From positions 2,604,001 to 2,668,000 of the forward strand of contig NZ_CP109150.1 in NCBI RefSeq assembly GCF_035920365.1: DNA of 64,000 nucleotides, in the 5' to 3' direction. The stretch comes from Micromonospora sp. NBC_01740. GTDB lineage: Bacteria; Actinomycetota; Actinomycetes; Mycobacteriales; Micromonosporaceae. A program made the position numbers and the translations under genes. Positions within the stretch are counted from its first letter, which is position 1, and every line of letters starts with the position of its first letter. Of this stretch, positions 28,478 to 36,941 are shown one piece after another. The notes under the pieces were generated by a model, which was not told the origin of the DNA, did not search any database, and saw only the letters and a list, made by a program, of their open reading frames with translations.

Positions 28478-28513
28478 CGGATGGGCGGCCTGGTCTGGTA
28501 AATCGCTTCTACT

Positions 28514-29331
28514 GTGGACGAGCGGTTGATCCTGCAATGGGTGCCTGACGAGTTGTGGAACCTGGCCGGTCCGTTGATCCCACCACCGCCTCGCCGTCCG
28601 CAGGGTGGGGGCACGCTGCCGATCGACGCGCGGGCGGTGTTCGCCGCGATCGTGTACGTGTTGACCACCGGCTGCGCGTGGCGGCACCTGCCACCCGGGT
28701 TCGGAGTCTCCAAGGCCACCGCGCACCGCCGGTTCGTCGCGTGGACCAGAGCGGGCTTGTGGCGCAGGCTGCACGTCGCCGCCTTGGACCAGTTGGGCGC
28801 GCAAGGGTTGATCGACTGGTCTCGTGCTACCGCCGACGCCGCGTACGTGCGCGCGAAAAGGGGGGCGGTCTGACCGGTCCGAGTCCGGTCGACCGAGGCA
28901 AGCCTGGCAGCAAGATCCACGCCCTGTCCGAGCGCGGTGGCCTCCCGCTGTCCGTCGGCGTGTCCGCCGCGAACACCCACGACAGCCGCTGCCTGGAGTC
29001 TCTCGTTCAGGCCATCCCCGCCGTCAAGTCCCGGCGCGGGCCCCGCCGACGACGCCCGGACAAACTGCACGCCGACAAGGGATACGACTACCCGCACCTA
29101 CGCCGCATGCTCCGCGCCCGCGGCATCCGACCCCGCATCGCCCGCCGCGGCATCGAATCCCCCCACCGCCTTGGCCGACACCGATGGGTCATCGAGCGGA
29201 CCTTCGCCTGGCTCACCGGCTACCGCCGGCTGACCATCCGCTACGAGCGCGACCCCGGCCTGTACTGCGCATTCGTCACCCTCGCCGCCGCCCTGACCTG
29301 CCACAAGCGCTACCTCAAACTCACCACCTGA
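28514..29331 (+). CDS. IS5-family DDE transposase made by -1 frameshifting
   Basis: Two frames: orfA 28514-28873 (119 residues, GTG start, HTH plus the N-terminal part of the catalytic domain) and orfB, whose useful part begins near 28860 and ends at 29331. A slippery AAAAGGGGGG run (28856-28865) permits a -1 shift that joins AYVRAK to GGGLTGPSPVDRG. The DDE residues appear as TADAAYVRA (first D, orfA), LHADKGYD (second D) and VIERTFAWL (E), the last two in orfB. The fused protein would be about 270 residues, normal for the family. It looks functional. Confidence 0.85.
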
Positions 29332-29340
29332 GACACGCTC
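29324..29340 (-). repeat. IS right terminal inverted repeat
   Basis: CCACCTGAGACACGCTC, inverted partner of the left end. Followed by the second TTA copy. It overlaps the transposase stop codon. Confidence 0.85.
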
Positions 29341-29454
29341 TTAGCCTGTCATGCCACGCGCACAAGACGTGGCCGAGGCACTGACGGCTGGTGGCCCCTG
29401 CACGGTTTCAGATCTCAACATCGGCTGTGTCCACGTCTCACAATGCAATGGACG

Positions 29455-29485
29455 GCCTTGGCCCTGCATCTAGCAGGGCCAAGGC
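29455..29485. terminator. Strong hairpin between convergent dpd operons
   Basis: A perfect 13-bp stem, GCCTTGGCCCTGC, with loop ATCTA and its complement. It lies between the IS/dpdD end (plus strand) and the dpdB2 end (minus strand), so it can stop transcription from both sides. There is no U-tract, as is usual in high-GC actinobacteria. The remaining ~100 bases on each side show no gene. Confidence 0.75.
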
Positions 29486-29568
29486 GGCTATCCAAAAGCC
29501 TTACTCGCGCAGGGGTGCGGCGGCGCTTGGCGCCGATTCCTCGGCGAGGGCACCTCGTGGGAGGACAG

Positions 29569-30732
29569 CTAAAAGAGCCGACTCGATCGATCGTGTCGCT
29601 TCCCCTGCTTCCCATAGTAGGTGGAGACCAGGAAGTCGGTGATTCGTTGGATATCCCGAGGGGTGTTCTGGACATCGTTCCAGCGGCGCGGAATCCCGTC
29701 GCCCAGATCCCAGGTGCCCTCGGTCCAGCGACAGTAATCCTTGATGGTCTTCAGTCCCGTGGCGAACCCCTGAGTGTCCGGCACCTCCTCGCCACTGCCG
29801 TTCGTGTCGGCGATGGCGTCCATTAGATATCCCATGCTGATGATACCGGCACCGTGCATCAGTCGGGACTTGCGGGGGGGCTTGCCCCACGCGTCCTCAC
29901 CGAATACCTCCCGCGCCGCTGTCCAGAAGTCGCTCAGGACGGTTACCATCAGCCCGATGTTGGGGAGGGTATTTTCGCTTCCGCGGAATCGATACAGGAC
30001 ACCATCCGAGATGCTGTTCTCCAGCATGCGCAGCATGGAGTTGTCCTTGATGACGCCCGTGGGATTGGTCGGCGTCTGAATCATGTGGCGCAGCGGCGAA
30101 CGCTGATCGAAGTTGAGTCGCTCGAGAACCGTCGCTGGGAGTTGCCGCACACGTAGTTGGTTCGGCAGAGGGCCGGACGCGGCCGGGAGCAGTTCGTGAA
30201 TGAGGCCCTTTGGAAGCGGCTTGGTCGAGTTCACTAGGATGAACTGAGACCGGTGGTCGGCCTGGTCGGCGGTGATGAAGGCAGTGACGCAGATCGGGAA
30301 AGCCGCGACGTCTGCATTGCGGATAGCCGCGCAACGCTGCTGGCCGTCCACAATAAATCCCGGCTTGTCAGCGTCTTCCCAGTCATCGCTCACGGGTACT
30401 ACGAGGGTTCCCAGGCGGACGTAGCTAGGGGCGTCGGTACCGGCGTCGGCAGGGACGAAGCGAACCCGGTCGTCGAAAGCGACGACGATGGCATTGGGCA
30501 GCAGGGGGTTGTCGTCGGACTCCACGTAGCGGCGAATCGCTGCCACGTGCGCCAGGACCTCCGGTCGTTGGTAGCCGTGCAACTGCTGCTCGCTGTCGCG
30601 TCGGACACGCGAGACAGCGGCAAACGACGGGACCTGCTTGCCGTCCACGGCGAAGGTGTAGAGACGGCGGTTCGGTCCCTGCGTGATCTCGAGAGCCGGA
30701 AGATGTAGCAGTTTCCCCTGGCTTCCAGCCAT
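29569..30732 (-). CDS. dpdB: DpdB paralogue 2, DGQHR/ParB-like protein
   Basis: 387 residues from ATG 30732 (GGGAG 11 bases upstream); a GTG at 30759 overlapping the dpdA stop is an alternative. The core motif FIVDGQQRCAAI is the DGQHR/ParB-sulfiredoxin-like nucleotide site. Other family strings are GYQRPEVLAHV, NSTKPLPKGLIHELLP and DAWGKPPRKSRLMHGAGI. In dpd islands DpdB works with DpdA, using ATP, to exchange guanine for preQ0 in DNA. Remarkably a second, clearly diverged copy (31990-33132) lies on the other side of dpdA; both keep the DGQQR motif. This is the last gene of the minus-strand operon, ending near the shared hairpin. Confidence 0.85.
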   Translation of the reverse strand: MAGSQGKLLHLPALEITQGPNRRLYTFAVDGKQVPSFAAVSRVRRDSEQQLHGYQRPEVLAHVAAIRRYVESDDNPLLPNAIVVAFDDRVRFVPADAGTDAPSYVRLGTLVVPVSDDWEDADKPGFIVDGQQRCAAIRNADVAAFPICVTAFITADQADHRSQFILVNSTKPLPKGLIHELLPAASGPLPNQLRVRQLPATVLERLNFDQRSPLRHMIQTPTNPTGVIKDNSMLRMLENSISDGVLYRFRGSENTLPNIGLMVTVLSDFWTAAREVFGEDAWGKPPRKSRLMHGAGIISMGYLMDAIADTNGSGEEVPDTQGFATGLKTIKDYCRWTEGTWDLGDGIPRRWNDVQNTPRDIQRITDFLVSTYYGKQGKRHDRSSRLF

Positions 30733-30751
30733 GCCGCTTTGGTCTCCCTGC

Positions 30752-31993
30752 TTAGTCACGATCGTCGTCTCCAAGTTGCCGGCGCAGTCGCTGCCCGAAT
30801 ACATGTAGGTTGTGGAAGCCGCGACGCTTGTTGCGTTCCGCGCCGCGGAAGATAATTGTTTCGATACCGGCCTTGTTGCAGATCGCGCAATCGCATGCCT
30901 GCCAAGGCCGATTCTCGAGTGTGTCGCGGTACTGGCTGGCCCTGTCCGCCTTGCGATCCCACACCGCGCTGTAGGCGACCAATGCCTCCAATGCGGCGTC
31001 GACGTCGACGCCGCCCCTGTCGAATTCACGAAGGAGTGTCAGGGCGGCGCGTTCCAATTGCATCGCCTGCCCCTGGCTAATCTCACCGGAACGAATCCGT
31101 GCCTTGAGTTTCGCATTGCCGTCGACCTGGGGGACGCGGAGCGCCACGTAGGTTCGGTCGAGCGCGTAGTAATTGTCCCGGTCGTCCTTGAACGCCTGTC
31201 GGAAGGGTGATGTGCTGTCGAAGCTCGTCACGCCGTGGCTGGCGAAGGTCGGGATCTCGTCGACGCGGCTGATCCCTAGAAGATGCAACTGTGTGTCGGG
31301 CTCGCGTGCGTCGTCGATGGCGCGGAGGCAGGCAAGAATGTCTTTCGTCTTCAGCGGAACCATGCCTCCGAGCGCGATGCGCCGGTAACCGATCAACTGC
31401 AACTTCTTCACTGAATAGGCGTAGGACTCCGGGCTCCAGCCCTGTGCTACCCCGAGGGGGATGAAGTGAACGTCGCTTGCTGAGCAGCGCTGCCAGAATT
31501 CTGCGGCAAGGTCGAGCGTGATCTGCTGGCGGCGGACCCATTCCTTGGCCGCCTCGTCGGTGCGCAGGACGTTCGGTTCGTACTGGAAGATGACATGGTC
31601 GACGGAGATGCCGTAGTCGAAGCCGCACCCTTCGTAGAAGCTGACCACCTCTTCGACGGTGTAGGGCGGGTGCTCCTCCCCGACGTACGAAAAGGCCCCG
31701 CAGTCGCCCATGATCTTCAATGGGGCGCTGCCGTTGTCGAGGCGGAAGAACTCCCGCGCCCCTTGCCGGTACAGCCGGTGGCGCTGAGGCCCGGTGTACT
31801 TGCCGGTGCTGGAGCTGGCGGTGCCGTCCACGATGGCCTTTGATACCAGTAGGCCATTGAAGGGCGGTGGCTTCAGCAGTTCGTGTGCGTACAGATCGTC
31901 ACGCTGGCGGACTCTGAACGGGTCGCGCTCTTCGCTCAGGAAGTCGAACGTTGGGTCGACCTGGTCCTGACTGTCAGGAAAAAAGAACTTCAT
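30752..31993 (-). CDS. dpdA: DpdA, TGT-like DNA 7-deazaguanine transglycosylase
   Basis: 413 residues; the opening MKFFFPDSQDQVDP is typical of DpdA. It is a paralogue of tRNA-guanine transglycosylase that inserts preQ0 into DNA in place of guanine. Visible TGT features are GDCGAFSYV (Asp97, base-recognition loop), ISVDHVIF (Asp132), ALGGMVPLK (GG at 209-210, substrate pocket), SFDSTSPFR (Asp259, probable nucleophile), and a C-terminal zinc site CDCAIC (Cys367, 369, 372) with His394 or 397. All key residues appear intact. Its start overlaps dpdB1's stop as ATGA. It is the defining enzyme of the island. Confidence 0.92.
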   Translation of the reverse strand: MKFFFPDSQDQVDPTFDFLSEERDPFRVRQRDDLYAHELLKPPPFNGLLVSKAIVDGTASSSTGKYTGPQRHRLYRQGAREFFRLDNGSAPLKIMGDCGAFSYVGEEHPPYTVEEVVSFYEGCGFDYGISVDHVIFQYEPNVLRTDEAAKEWVRRQQITLDLAAEFWQRCSASDVHFIPLGVAQGWSPESYAYSVKKLQLIGYRRIALGGMVPLKTKDILACLRAIDDAREPDTQLHLLGISRVDEIPTFASHGVTSFDSTSPFRQAFKDDRDNYYALDRTYVALRVPQVDGNAKLKARIRSGEISQGQAMQLERAALTLLREFDRGGVDVDAALEALVAYSAVWDRKADRASQYRDTLENRPWQACDCAICNKAGIETIIFRGAERNKRRGFHNLHVFGQRLRRQLGDDDRD

Positions 31994-33132
31994 CGGATTC
32001 CGGCCCGTTCGTTCAGGTAGACGCGGATCAGGTAGTTGGACAACTCCTGCACGTGGCGGGACAAGTTCTCAATCTCGTTCCAACGAAGATTGAGTTCGTC
32101 CCACCTTCCCCCCGTCCATTGGCAGTGCGGTGCAATCACCGCGAGGTGTTTGCTGACCAGTTCTGGCGCCTCGGGGAGGCGGGGGTCCACTGTGCCCAAC
32201 ACCCGATCCATCAGTCGTCCCATCGCCCGTATGCCTGCACCATGCATGAGTCGACTCTTGCTCGGCGGTTTGCCCCAGGCGTCCGGGAAGGTGTCACGGA
32301 CTGCTGACCAATAGGTATAGAGTGCCTGGAGTATTCCATCGAAGTCGGTCTCGTTGTGGGTGACGTCGCGGTAGGGGAAGAGGCAGCCAGCCGATGAGGT
32401 CAAGCTCTCCTGGATCATTTCAACGACGACGGTATCGGTGATCACCGCGTTCGGCGCCTGTTGCTTGTTCGTCGACGCTCTTTTGATTAACCGGTAGAAG
32501 GGTGATGCCCTGTCGGCGTTCAGCACGTCACACAGGGCCGAGGGCGCCTTCCGTATGGCGAGTCGGGAAGGTAGCGGGCTGTCAACCTCCGGCAGGAGTT
32601 CGGTCACCAGCCCACGCGGCAGCGGACGGGTGTTGTTGATGCGCAGGAACTGGTCGCGCTGGAGGCCGACGCTGTCCGCCACGAATGCAGTCACCGGCAC
32701 GGGAAACTGCTGCCGTTGGGTACGGGACAGCGCGAGCGCACGTTGCTGCCCGTCAACGATCCATGCGGGCTTGGGCTTGCCAGGTTGAGACAAGGGAATG
32801 CTGAGTAGCCCAGAGGTGGCGAGTCCGTCCCCGGCGCCCGGTCCTCTGCTCGACTGGAACCGCACGTTGGAGGAGAGGGCCAAAATGATGGGATTGGGAA
32901 AGACGGCGGACTCCGTGTCGAGGTATTCGACAATCTCTTGTATGTGTTTTCGCACCTGTGGTCGTTGGTAGCCGATCAGCTTTCCGGCGTCGTCCCGGCT
33001 GACGCGGGAGATATCCGCGATTTGCAGGACCTCTTCCGCCTGCAGCGCGAACAGATAGAGAGCGGGGGTGCCGGGCTGCGCGATTCGCAGGGCACGGCGC
33101 GCTATGGCCTTCGGATCCTGTGGGGGTGGCAT
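31990..33132 (-). CDS. dpdB: DpdB paralogue 1, DGQHR/ParB-like protein
   Basis: 380 residues. The motif WIVDGQQRALAL marks the DGQHR/ParB-like ATPase fold; IGYQRPQVRKHI, INNTRPLPRGLVTELLPE and DAWGKPPSKSRLMHGAGIRAMGRLMDRVLG match the copy downstream of dpdA at corresponding places. Overall the two copies are strongly diverged rather than a recent duplication. DpdB provides ATP-dependent help to DpdA. The gene is coupled to dpdC upstream by TGATG and to dpdA downstream by ATGA. A TTA codon (Leu in FYRLIKRAS) is present. Two subunits may form a heteromer around DpdA. Confidence 0.85.
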   Translation of the reverse strand: MPPPQDPKAIARRALRIAQPGTPALYLFALQAEEVLQIADISRVSRDDAGKLIGYQRPQVRKHIQEIVEYLDTESAVFPNPIILALSSNVRFQSSRGPGAGDGLATSGLLSIPLSQPGKPKPAWIVDGQQRALALSRTQRQQFPVPVTAFVADSVGLQRDQFLRINNTRPLPRGLVTELLPEVDSPLPSRLAIRKAPSALCDVLNADRASPFYRLIKRASTNKQQAPNAVITDTVVVEMIQESLTSSAGCLFPYRDVTHNETDFDGILQALYTYWSAVRDTFPDAWGKPPSKSRLMHGAGIRAMGRLMDRVLGTVDPRLPEAPELVSKHLAVIAPHCQWTGGRWDELNLRWNEIENLSRHVQELSNYLIRVYLNERAGIR

Positions 33133-34133
33133 CAGCAGTGCACGTCCAGAGAGATCTCGTCGAACAACTGCTTGAAACGTGCCTGCTCACATGACTTGCC
33201 GGAGTCCCGTAGCCGTCGGAGCAGGCGTGTTGCCGACGTTGGCCCGGCCGCTGCGAGTGGCCGTATGAAGGCCTTGACCTCGTCGTCGGTCATGCGCTCG
33301 CGATGAGTTCGAGGCGCTGGCGGGGGCACTGCGACCGCCAATTCGTCAGCCAGGGCGCGGAGGTGGGAGCGGCGATGGGTGTCGGGATTCGCAGTAACGA
33401 GGCCGATGAGGCGCTGTGCCACCCGGACATTGAGAGCGAGTAGGCTGCCGCCCACCGCCAACCTCATCGGAGCGGCCACGCCGACGACCAGTTCGTCCAG
33501 GTCGGGATCCGTCTGCGCCGGGCCGATGATCGTCAGACGCTGCGGGTCACGCAGTTGCCCCACCGCCCTACGGAGATCGTCAGCGCAAGCCCGAAGGTAG
33601 GCGTTCGACAGGACGGCAATGAGCGTGTCGTTGGGGTTCGCTCGGGCGAGGTCGTAGAACGATCGCGGCGCGCCAGGTTCCGGGCCCACCCACCCGCTCA
33701 GCCCGCGCCACCAATCGCGGTTCTCGGTCGAGCTTTGCCCAACCGAGTCTTCTTCCCGCATCGCGAACGTCGCGGCGTAGGGACGGACGTGCGCCGCGGC
33801 AGGGATCAACCCGTACCCCGCCGAACAGACCCAGAGTTGGGCCTCCACACGTACCGACGTCGCCAGTTGACGCGCCGTCGTCCAATGCTCGCCGGCGTAA
33901 AGTGACGTGGCGGCAGCGGACGGTTGACCTGGTTCGGACAGTCGTCGAATCCACTCCGTGAGCCTCTGTCTCGGCAGGTAGCCCGTCAGGGCTCCGACGC
34001 GCAGTGCGGCGGGCACCGCGAGGTTCTTTCGGTTCGCGCAGGTCACGACGATGTGCATGCGTGCCGACGGTTCGGCCCCGCTTTTATCCAGGGCCGCGCC
34101 CGGTGGATGCTCGTCGGCCGCCGCTTCCGTCAC
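33132..34133 (-). CDS. dpdC: Candidate DpdC: YaaA/DUF6884-like protein, preQ0-to-amide step
   Basis: 333 residues from GTG 34133, which overlaps the queD stop as GTGA; the conserved core begins at Met 34058 ([11 protein letters not shown]). The signature [11 protein letters not shown] ... VRPYAATF resembles the LSGLYGVL...PY core of the YaaA/DUF328 superfamily, to which DpdC belongs as I recall. DpdC converts DNA-borne preQ0 to 7-amido-7-deazaguanine. The place between queD and dpdB/dpdA supports this. The C-terminal ~70 residues look like a helical domain ([13 protein letters not shown] ... [15 protein letters not shown]), perhaps DNA-binding. The name is inferred from fold plus context. Confidence 0.65.
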   Translation of the reverse strand: MTEAAADEHPPGAALDKSGAEPSARMHIVVTCANRKNLAVPAALRVGALTGYLPRQRLTEWIRRLSEPGQPSAAATSLYAGEHWTTARQLATSVRVEAQLWVCSAGYGLIPAAAHVRPYAATFAMREEDSVGQSSTENRDWWRGLSGWVGPEPGAPRSFYDLARANPNDTLIAVLSNAYLRACADDLRRAVGQLRDPQRLTIIGPAQTDPDLDELVVGVAAPMRLAVGGSLLALNVRVAQRLIGLVTANPDTHRRSHLRALADELAVAVPPPAPRTHRERMTDDEVKAFIRPLAAAGPTSATRLLRRLRDSGKSCEQARFKQLFDEISLDVHC

Positions 34134-34489
34134 GGGGCATCGCCCCGGTATACCGCACCCGATGTGCACGTCTCTTTGACTACGATGGCGGACAGCGGTA
34201 GCTGATCGACAAGCCTCGTCCAAATCCACCGCGCCAGTACCTCGCTGGTGGGGTTCTCGAGCCCGGGCACCTCGTTCAGGTAGTAGTGGTCAAGCTGGTC
34301 CAAGATGGGCCGGAATGCTGCCTTGATGTCTCCAAAGTCCATCACCCAACCGGAGGACGCGCCGACCTCGCCACGCACGTGCACCTCAACTCGATAAGAG
34401 TGGCCGTGAAGGCGCGCGCACTTGTGTCCTTCAGGCACCTTCGGCAGGCGATGAGCAGACTCGAAAGTGAATTCGCGGAAGATTTCCAT
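34130..34489 (-). CDS. queD: 6-carboxy-tetrahydropterin synthase QueD
   Basis: 119 residues from ATG 34489. It turns dihydroneopterin triphosphate into 6-carboxy-tetrahydropterin, the second step of preQ0 synthesis. Zinc ligands are seen in ESAHRLP and HGHSY, the catalytic Cys in [10 protein letters not shown], and the family end-motif in [13 protein letters not shown]. The length is normal. Its ATG shares one base with the queE stop (TGATG) and its stop overlaps the dpdC GTG. Located inside the dpd operon, it supplies precursor for DNA modification; tRNA queuosine use is not suggested by any neighbour. Confidence 0.92.
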   Translation of the reverse strand: MEIFREFTFESAHRLPKVPEGHKCARLHGHSYRVEVHVRGEVGASSGWVMDFGDIKAAFRPILDQLDHYYLNEVPGLENPTSEVLARWIWTRLVDQLPLSAIVVKETCTSGAVYRGDAP

Positions 34490-35136
34490 CAAGCAATCCC
34501 AACGTACTTGTGCGTCTGCAGGCTCAATGACCACTGAGGGTGAGCGAGGCAGTAGTTGATGGCGGCTTGGGTGTTCGCCGCCTGGTCTGGTCCGTCCATC
34601 GGCTGGAGGAGAAAGTGGGCGAAGTCCAGGCTCTCGAATCGCTCAGGATCCGCGCCCGGTTGCGGGTACACGAGCTTGAGATCATCACCCTGAGTGATGA
34701 CTAACTCTGTGCCGGCCTTCGGGCTGACGCAGACCCAGTCGACGCCTGCGGGCAAAGGTCGCGTTCCGTTCGTCTCGATAGCGACCTCGAAGCCCTCGTA
34801 ATGAAGCGCCTCGACGGCAGCGGTGTCGAGTTGCAGCAGTGGCTCGCCACCAGTGCAGACGACATACGGCTTACTCTTCGGATGGGCTGCACCAGCCCAG
34901 GCCTTGGCTACTGCGGCAGCTAGGTCCTGGGCGGACCGGAAGCGCCCTCCTCCGGGTCCGTCAGTGCCAACAAAGTCTGTGTCGCAAAACTGGCATATGG
35001 CGCGGTGGCGGTCTGTCTCGCGCCCCGTCCAGAGGTTGCAACTCGTGAACCGGCAAAAGACGGCAGGCCGCCCGGCATGAGTACCTTCGCCCTGCAGGGT
35101 GTAGAAAATCTCTTTGATGCGGTATGCGGATCTCAT
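34489..35136 (-). CDS. queE: 7-carboxy-7-deazaguanine synthase QueE (radical SAM)
   Basis: 215 residues from ATG 35136, overlapping the queC stop as ATGA. This radical-SAM enzyme rearranges carboxy-tetrahydropterin to 7-carboxy-7-deazaguanine. Its cluster motif is the QueE-specific C-x14-C-x2-C (SCNLWTG ... ICQFCDTDF), rather than C-x3-C-x2-C. Substrate/SAM motifs are [16 protein letters not shown] and IETNG. The length fits the compact QueE type. It is the middle gene of the preQ0 trio. Confidence 0.93.
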   Translation of the reverse strand: MRSAYRIKEIFYTLQGEGTHAGRPAVFCRFTSCNLWTGRETDRHRAICQFCDTDFVGTDGPGGGRFRSAQDLAAAVAKAWAGAAHPKSKPYVVCTGGEPLLQLDTAAVEALHYEGFEVAIETNGTRPLPAGVDWVCVSPKAGTELVITQGDDLKLVYPQPGADPERFESLDFAHFLLQPMDGPDQAANTQAAINYCLAHPQWSLSLQTHKYVGIA

Positions 35137-35834
35137 GATTGGCTGCCGACAGCGGGGTCTGACATGCCGAGTTCGGCGAAGCCACGGGTGCGTAGCAGGC
35201 AGGAGTCGCAGGTGCCGCACGGTCGCCCGTTGAGAGGGTCGTAGCAACTGTGCGTGAGGGAGTAGTCGACACCGAGGCTGAGGCCAAGCCGAATCGTGTC
35301 GGCTTTGGTCAGATCGATGAGGGGAGTGTGGATCTTCATCCGCTGACTGCCCTCGACGCCAGCCTTGGTGGCGAGGTTTGCCATGCGCTCGTACGCCTCG
35401 ATGTACTCCGGCCGGCAGTCCGGGTAGCCGCTGTAGTCGAGGGCGCTCACGCCGATGAAGACATCAGAAGCTCCAAGGGTCTCTGCCCAGGCAAGCGCGA
35501 ACGACAGGAAGATGGTGTTGCGAGCCGGTACGTAGGTGATCGGGATCTCGCTCCCGATCTCCTCGGCGCTCTCGTGGTGAGGCACAGCGAGACCATCGTC
35601 GGTCAGTGCGGAGCCGCCGAAGATCCTGAGATCGATGTCCGCGACAACATGACGCGTCGCTCCGAGAGCCTTCGCAACCCGTGTGGCGGCTTCGAGTTCT
35701 ACGGTGTGCCGCTGCCCGTAACGAAAGCTGAGGGCGTTGGCCTCGAAGCCCTCCTCGACGGCTACAGCGAGAGCTGTGGCCGAGTCGAGCCCGCCGCTCA
35801 GCAGTACAACCGCTTGGGACTTGGATGCCAACAT
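35133..35834 (-). CDS. queC: 7-cyano-7-deazaguanine (preQ0) synthase QueC
   Basis: 233 residues. It makes preQ0 from 7-carboxy-7-deazaguanine with ATP and ammonia. The PP-loop SGGLDS is at residues 13-18, the FRYGQRH and [11 protein letters not shown] family motifs follow, and a C-terminal zinc site [16 protein letters not shown] is present. The Shine-Dalgarno AGGGAG stands 6 bases before the ATG at 35834. It is the first gene of the seven-gene minus-strand modification operon. No folE is present, so GTP cyclohydrolase must be supplied by the chromosome. Confidence 0.94.
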   Translation of the reverse strand: MLASKSQAVVLLSGGLDSATALAVAVEEGFEANALSFRYGQRHTVELEAATRVAKALGATRHVVADIDLRIFGGSALTDDGLAVPHHESAEEIGSEIPITYVPARNTIFLSFALAWAETLGASDVFIGVSALDYSGYPDCRPEYIEAYERMANLATKAGVEGSQRMKIHTPLIDLTKADTIRLGLSLGVDYSLTHSCYDPLNGRPCGTCDSCLLRTRGFAELGMSDPAVGSQS

Positions 35835-36152
35835 CTGGGGCTCCCTGCTACGTCGATGATCGAGAAACTGCAGTAGCTAGCTTTTCTGGTCGTGCGTAGT
35901 TACTGCTCGCAGGTTGCGTCACGTTACCTGAATACTGCGTGTTGTCGAAAGGTGGACAGAGGGCGTGTCCATCGGACCTGCCGGCGCTGCCAAGTGCGCA
36001 CGGCGCGATCGATCGGTTGCGGCGCCCGCCCAGCTTATCGGCGGCCTGCGATTGGCCGCCGTCCCAGCCTCTGCGTTAAATGATCCCCTTTGCCCGTGTT
36101 CCCTGTCACCGCGGGTTTGACGAAGCGAGCGCCTACGCACGTTGCGGCTACG
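35835..36152. other. Intergenic region holding the modification-operon promoter
   Basis: 318 bases between queC (minus, start) and the phosphatase gene (minus, end). It must contain the promoter of the que-dpd operon. AT-rich patches occur near 35870-35945 but no confident -35/-10 pair, preQ1 riboswitch fold or terminator could be assigned by eye. It probably marks the right edge of the island, since the next genes look chromosomal. No att repeat or tRNA is seen. Confidence 0.35.
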
Positions 36153-36941
36153 TCAAGCAGCCGCCTGCCTGAATAAACCGAGGGTGTCTTCGAGCAGGGC
36201 TGGCGTGATGCCAAGGGTGACGGACGAACCCGCGTCGTGTCTGCTTCCGTCCCAGTCGATCACGTTTGCTCCAGCTTCACGTGCGATGGCCACTCCCGCA
36301 GTCATGTCCCAGGGACGGTTGGACAGCGTGAGTGCCGCGTCGAGCCTGCCCTCGGCCAACCAAACCAGGTCCAGCGCCGCCGAGCCAGTCATCCGTACAC
36401 GCTGCACGGACTCGGCGAGCCGTGCGGTCAGCGCGAGCCTGAGTCGGTTCTTGGCCGCCGCATCCTCGCCCACGGCGTAGTCGCCGATCGCCACGATCGC
36501 CTCGCTCAGCCGGCTCGTCCGGCTCACCTGGATCGGACTGCCGTTGACTGTTGCGCCGTCGTCCTGGGCGGCGGCGTAACGGTTGCCGAGGAAGGGCAAC
36601 TCGATGACGCCGAGGACCGCCTCATCGTGATGCAGCAGCCCGAGCGACACCGCGCAGAGCGGGATCCCCCGCACAAAATTGGCCGTCCCGTCGATCGGGT
36701 CGAGCACCCACTGCATCTCTCCCGACCCGCTGATGCCGTTCTCCTCGCCGAGGAATCCGATGTCGGGAGTCGCGACGTGGAGAAGCTCCCGGATGTCGCG
36801 CTCGATCTCGTAGTCCAAGGCGGACGCCATGTCGCGGTCGCCCTTGACGGTCAGCGCGCCCGGCGGCTTACGCCGCATGACCTCGGCCGCCCGTGCAACC
36901 GCCTCGACCGCAACAGGCAACAGTGGTCCGTAGTCGCTCAC
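36153..36941 (-). CDS. Inositol monophosphatase-family phosphatase
   Basis: 262 residues from GTG 36941, chosen because it overlaps the upstream stop as GTGA; GTG 36962 is an alternative. Metal-binding motifs of the IMPase/FBPase/CysQ superfamily are clear: GEENG, WVLDPIDGTANFVRG and RPWDMTAG. The substrate could be inositol phosphate, histidinol phosphate or a nucleotide-derived phosphate; sequence alone does not decide. It is co-transcribed with the XRE-family regulator that precedes it. Confidence 0.88.
   Translation of the reverse strand: MSDYGPLLPVAVEAVARAAEVMRRKPPGALTVKGDRDMASALDYEIERDIRELLHVATPDIGFLGEENGISGSGEMQWVLDPIDGTANFVRGIPLCAVSLGLLHHDEAVLGVIELPFLGNRYAAAQDDGATVNGSPIQVSRTSRLSEAIVAIGDYAVGEDAAAKNRLRLALTARLAESVQRVRMTGSAALDLVWLAEGRLDAALTLSNRPWDMTAGVAIAREAGANVIDWDGSRHDAGSSVTLGITPALLEDTLGLFRQAAA

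Larger units (their letters stand above)
28461..29340 (+). mobile_element. IS5-family (IS427-group-like) insertion sequence
   Basis: An 880-base element. The ends are near-perfect inverted repeats (left GAGCGTGTCTCGGGTGG; right, inverted, GAGCGTGTCTCAGGTGG; 16 of 17 match). They are flanked by the direct duplication TTA (28458-28460 and 29341-29343). It carries one transposase in two overlapping frames. It landed precisely at the dpdD stop, between the convergent dpd operons, so it appears not to break any gene. Intact ends, duplication and reading frames suggest a recent insertion. Confidence 0.9.

Noticed and set aside
35835..35950. Possible preQ1 riboswitch ahead of queC
   Set aside because: No compact hairpin plus A-rich tail of the preQ1 classes was seen; the region only looks like an ordinary promoter leader.
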